DNA of 64,000 bases from Myotis daubentonii (lineage: Eukaryota; Chordata; Mammalia; Chiroptera; Vespertilionidae), in the NCBI RefSeq assembly GCF_963259705.1, contig NC_081842.1:91254433-91318432 (forward strand), read 5' to 3'. The notes under the pieces were generated by a model. The model saw nothing but the letters and a program-made list of their open reading frames with translations, searched no databases and was not told the DNA's origin. Positions 59,871 to 64,000 of this stretch are shown here, in pieces. A program made the position numbers and the translations under genes. Numbering within the stretch: position 1 is the first letter of the stretch; the number at the start of each line of letters is the position of its first letter.

Positions 59871-60675
59871 TGACCCCGTGGCACTACTCTATACTGGCTT
59901 ATTTTATGTTTTAGTGAAATTATGGCTGGAAAAGGTATTCCTTTGTTACCAAATAAAATAATTTAGCTTATATTATTGTTCAGCTAAAGATTCACCTCGC
60001 TTCGTCATAGAGCTAAGCTTCAGGAGTATCTTTAGACACAATCATGATTTTCAAAACAGCTGAATGTACCCTAAGTAGAATTAGAGTTTGGCACTAAAAT
60101 TTTTTAATTATAGTAAAGATTGATGTTTAGTGTTTATACCAATAGTAAAGTGCAGATTAGGGTAATGTTTAAAAGAGCAGCTTTGGGAGAAGCTGTATTC
60201 TTGTAAATAAGCCACTGGTCTAGGAATCAGGAACAAAGCAATTCAGTGATGACTCTAGAAATAACTCCCTGCTTCACTTTGATCAAGAATAACATCTCCT
60301 TGAGGTTTATTGCGAAAAAACTCCCCACACTTTCTGGATGCCGGTGGTTCACGGCTTTATTTTAAGAGAAATAGCCAAGAATAACAAAAAATCCCGAAAC
60401 GTAAATAATAAGGCAAATGATGCCTGTTTAAAATATAAATATGCATATCTAAATTAATACATAAATGTAAAGGATTTTCCACATAATCATAACTTCCATT
60501 GATATGTAAATGAAATCCCTCTTCAAAAAATTGTGAGAATTAAAAACAGACATCTACATCAATGAAGTTCAATAACAGGGCAAAGTTTCTCTAGGGAGAG
60601 AAGGTGGAACAATGGTTATGTCTGGGAGAGGGTATACTGATTGGGAAAGTTGAAGTACTATATCTTGATCTGAAG

Positions 60676-60676
<1 letters not shown>
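59871..60676. other. Unassigned sequence
   Basis: No gene recognised; a weak MIR-like stretch may occur near 60180-60300. Confidence 0.4.

Positions 60677-60760
<84 letters not shown>
60677..60760. repeat. (TA)n(CA)n compound microsatellite
   Basis: About 21 TA then about 20 CA units, the same arrangement as 25271-25356. Confidence 0.98.
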
Positions 60761-60762
<2 letters not shown>

Positions 60763-63627
60763 TTATTCAATTGTAAAAGGCATTAAGCTGTACATTTAAG
60801 GCTTGGACATTTTATTGTACATATATTGTAATTTAAAAAAATAAGCATCTTATGTGAACCACAGGCAGAAAAGCAGTGTTCTCTCCAGACTACACAGTAT
60901 CTTTGTGGAATTAGACAAAAGCACTTCCGGCAGACTCAGCTTCTTGGGGTGAAAGTTTGGCCAACAGGACATGGCAGTTTCATCCCTTATTTACTTGGTA
61001 GAGTCTGCACAACAGTCATCTGCACTAGTTCATAGAAATAAATATTATAGAGGAAGAAATATTAAAAAAACACACATTTGTTTGTATGAGTTAAATTGCA
61101 TCTTAAAGTATGATGAAAACTATTCTGTGACAAAAACTATTTTATGTTTTAGATTTAGTAAAAGAAAAACTATTTTAATTTTCTAAGGTGATGTAGTTCA
61201 ATATGCACATTTTGAATTATGTAATTAACTGGTATTCAGTATTTATTAAATAGAATGCAATTTCCTTCATGAAATTGACATGATCAATAATCTGTTTATT
61301 TGATTAGTGACCATAGAGAAATTATTTTTATTTATACCTCACACAAGTCAATTCTTTAACAATAAGGCTTACATTCAGATAAGATACATTTAAAGTGAGG
61401 CTAACCATAACACAGCCAAAGATTAATTAAATTGATTTTTTGTTGAATTTAAGAGATGAGATTATGTATTTGGTGACTGTGGTGGAAATTTGTGGTTGGA
61501 ACAATCTTGGATGGAACAAAAATATCAAGCTACCTTTAGATAATTAATCAAAGAATACATTCACCTCAGCAAGTATAATAGGAGGAAATTTGGGCTTTTT
61601 ATTCTAGCAAGAATTTGTTTTAGCTTACTTTTCTGGAGATCTTGGGTATGAAGCTCTATATAATGTGTTGTTCAAGATTGGCAAGTAAATTCTGTATTGT
61701 TCAATGACAGTACATTTATTGCTGGGCCCTGTTAGAGAAGTTTGTTTTCCAAATATAGTACCTCCATTTTAGAAAACAAAGAGGTGAGCTATGAGTATTT
61801 ATGTTTGTTAGATTTGTTTACTTGAAATGTGTTCTAAGTAATGGGCTTTAGTAATTAATTTGTTTGAACTTGAATAAAGTAAAACTTTAGTGAGTAAATT
61901 GTGAAGTCCCTGAAAGAAAGATACTGAAGATAAAAGGGCAGAAGTTAACATTCTTATTTTGCATGCTGATAATGGAACTATTGAACTACATCACCAGTGT
62001 CCTGACTTTGGAAAGGCTTATAGTTTTTAAATGTTACTTCATTTTGCAATTGAAATTTAATAAAGTGTAGATTTAATAAACATGATTGTTGTAACTGGTT
62101 GTTTTAATCACTGAATTGATTATCAATTTACTACTTCTATTATAATTTGGTTGTGTAATCCTTCAGGGCTTTTGCAAGCCCTATTTACTTACTGAAATTT
62201 GGCAAGAAATTGCTTCTATTAATTCTCTATTAATGGTGGTCTGTACCTATAAAATTGTATTACAGGATCTCTAGTTAGGTAATTCATGTTTATCAAGGTA
62301 ACATTTTTTTTCGAGTATGAACAGAAAAAAGAAAAAGAAAAGAAAGAATAGACTGGGATTTTTTCATTGCTTTGAGATAAAAAGAATTACAAAATTAAAT
62401 TCCAAATAAAACTAAGTTAGTGAGGTAAGACAAAAAGCCTAAATAATCTCATAATAGGTTATTTAATAGGGAATTTCATAAAATGCCTTGCTTTTAGGAC
62501 CAAGGCAAAACTATTCTTTATTAGAAAAGTCTTTTTTTAAGTTCATTTGCATCAATAATTTATCTATTACTACAAATCCAGAGAGAGAAAAAAGTGTTTA
62601 AAACCTAAAGTAGAAGTTAAGATCATGGGTATTTGGACACAAATAAATAACTGACACAAAAAGGTTTTGTAAACTATCAATTAATATATTAGCATTACCT
62701 ATTAATAGCTATGCTTATTACTGCAGAATCCTTTTTATCCTCATTGACAAATAATTATTATCACATATCTTGGTAAAAAGTATTGTGTTTTACTATGGGA
62801 ATGAAGAGTTATAAATAAAAACCTATATCCTTCAAATGTTTAGAGTATAATTAAGAAGAAAGAGAATGTGAAAAGAATGTACATGATAATAAAGTTTTAT
62901 ATGTGAACTACCAGAGGACTGAAAGAGACAAATTCTGTAGAAAATCAGAGTTGGGGGTCATGTGAAATTGTTACTGGTGTCCCTGTGAAAATCAATTCTG
63001 AATTTTTATGTCTTAAAAAACAGTGTTAAGAGTATGGTCAGTCAAAAGAAAGTTCAGTTTTTACAATCATTTATTTTTCTGCATTCATTTGCTGTGCTTT
63101 CCTATGGAAAACCCATGCCCTCTTGTGGACAAGACTAATAGTTATGAATTAAAAAGGTGACCCCATCTTTTTTCTGTAATATCAATAAGCATGTGTTAGA
63201 AGTGGAATCCAGACTGTCAGTAACAGACGATTTTTAGTATTTTAAAGGTCAGAAAATTAACATTTTAAAGAGATTTAATTTTTATACAATTACATAGGCA
63301 CAGTCCCAAGTTCTAGAAATTTCTAAAATACTAGAATACTGTGTAATCATGATTTCCTGTTTGAAATCTCTAAGAACAATTATATAAACATCTAGTGCTC
63401 CATGATTGTATAAAGGTGTGAGGTAAAAGATGGCTTCCCTTCCCACCTGCTCATTTCACTGCTCACATTCATAGGTCTCCAGACTTTGGACCTCTATTTT
63501 CCACATTTTTTTAGAACGCAAACCTAAAGAAATATAAATATATGCCAACCATCCTAAAGCAAAACTTCACGTAGTATGGAGTTGCTATAAAGTTTTTCTT
63601 AAGATAGATATTTTAAGAATGGAATGA
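60761..63627. other. Unassigned AT-rich, repeat-poor sequence
   Basis: About 2.9 kb with no gene, RNA or repeat family that I can support. Confidence 0.4.
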
Positions 63628-63850
63628 AAGCCCTGGCTGGTGTGGCTCAACTGGTTGGGCATCGTCCTGTGCACCGAAGGGTTGCTGATTCAATTCCTGG
63701 TCAGGGCATGTGCCGGCTGCGGGCATGATCCTGGTAGGGTGTGTGCAAGAGGCAGATGAGCAATGTTTCACTCTCAGAATGATGTTTTTCTCTCTCTCCC
63801 TCTTCTTTCCTGTCTCTCTAAAAAAATCAATAAAAATATTTTAAAAAGTG
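63628..63850 (+). mobile_element. Bat tRNA-derived SINE
   Basis: Head 'aaagccctggctggtgtggc', 'tcaactggttgggcatcgtc', B-box-like 'gattcaattcctgg', CT-rich middle and 'aaaaaatcaataaaaatatt' tail. This variant, with 'gtcctgtgcaccgaagggtt', is a broadly distributed bat SINE type distinct from Ves. Confidence 0.85.
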
Positions 63851-64000
63851 GATGAAATAGTTTCATTTGAAACAACCTATATCTCTCTAACATATGTAAT
63901 TGATTGCTCAGGTCTCAATGTCTAGGGGCCTAGATTAAAGTTTTTAGTAATTGGCTTGGGGTATTCATTGACACTGCTGTTTTTACTTTGTGATTTGATT
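63851..64000. other. Unassigned sequence at window end
   Basis: No feature recognised. Confidence 0.4.

Overview
This is nuclear DNA from a mammal, most probably a vespertilionid (evening) bat. Two repeat classes point there. The first is many copies of the tRNA-derived Ves SINE, with 'ggtttggctcagtggata' heads, 'catcgatgtttct' middles and 'atcaataaaatata' tails. The second is at least nine Helitrons of the HeliBat type, with 5' TC ends, a 3' palindrome plus CTAG, and insertion between A and T. From established knowledge, HeliBat elements and SPIN-type hAT elements are hallmarks of vesper bats. I see no intact host gene, exon, functional RNA gene or CRISPR array. The window reads as intergenic or deep intronic sequence, and every open frame I could place belongs to a retrotransposon or a low-complexity tract.

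Layout. 1-5.0 kb: old SINE, L1 3' end, MER5A, Ves, L2, a CT tract, an L1 ORF2 fragment and a HeliBat. 5-10.9 kb: bat SINEs and a 1.1-kb HeliBat with an unusual AT-rich interior. 11-20.1 kb: a candidate LTR, L1 3' ends, Ves, a 51-bp minisatellite, a short HeliBat and a near-perfect hairpin. 20.9-27.7 kb: two HeliBats, MIR, MER5A, Ves, and a 117-bp duplicated segment. 27.7-35 kb: mostly unique sequence around a 350-bp pyrimidine tract and two abutting HeliBats. 35-44.3 kb: old L1, a SPIN-like hAT split by an ORF1-only L1 (HAL1-type), a short HeliBat and a 1.75-kb L1. 44.5-51.4 kb: SINE, MIR, and a 1.16-kb HeliBat with an internal repeat array, sitting in an older repeat. 51.4-64 kb: L1 3' ends, an MLT1 LTR, a retroinserted tRNA half, a full-length HAL1-type element and a terminal bat SINE.

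How the parts relate. L1 supplies the reverse transcriptase and endonuclease used by Ves SINEs, by the ORF1-only elements and by the tRNA-half insertion; their target-site duplications are directly visible. The Helitrons form several non-autonomous subfamilies that share termini. The observations most worth following are the tRNA-Ile(UAU) 5'-half retropseudogene (54957-55027), the two-copy ORF1-only L1 lineage (38780-40067 and 56613-58500), the tailless L1 ORF2 fragment with target duplication (3163-3802), the head-to-tail HeliBat pair (32242-33233) and two long hairpins (17710-17778, 47645-47700). No new enzymatic or defence system is evident.
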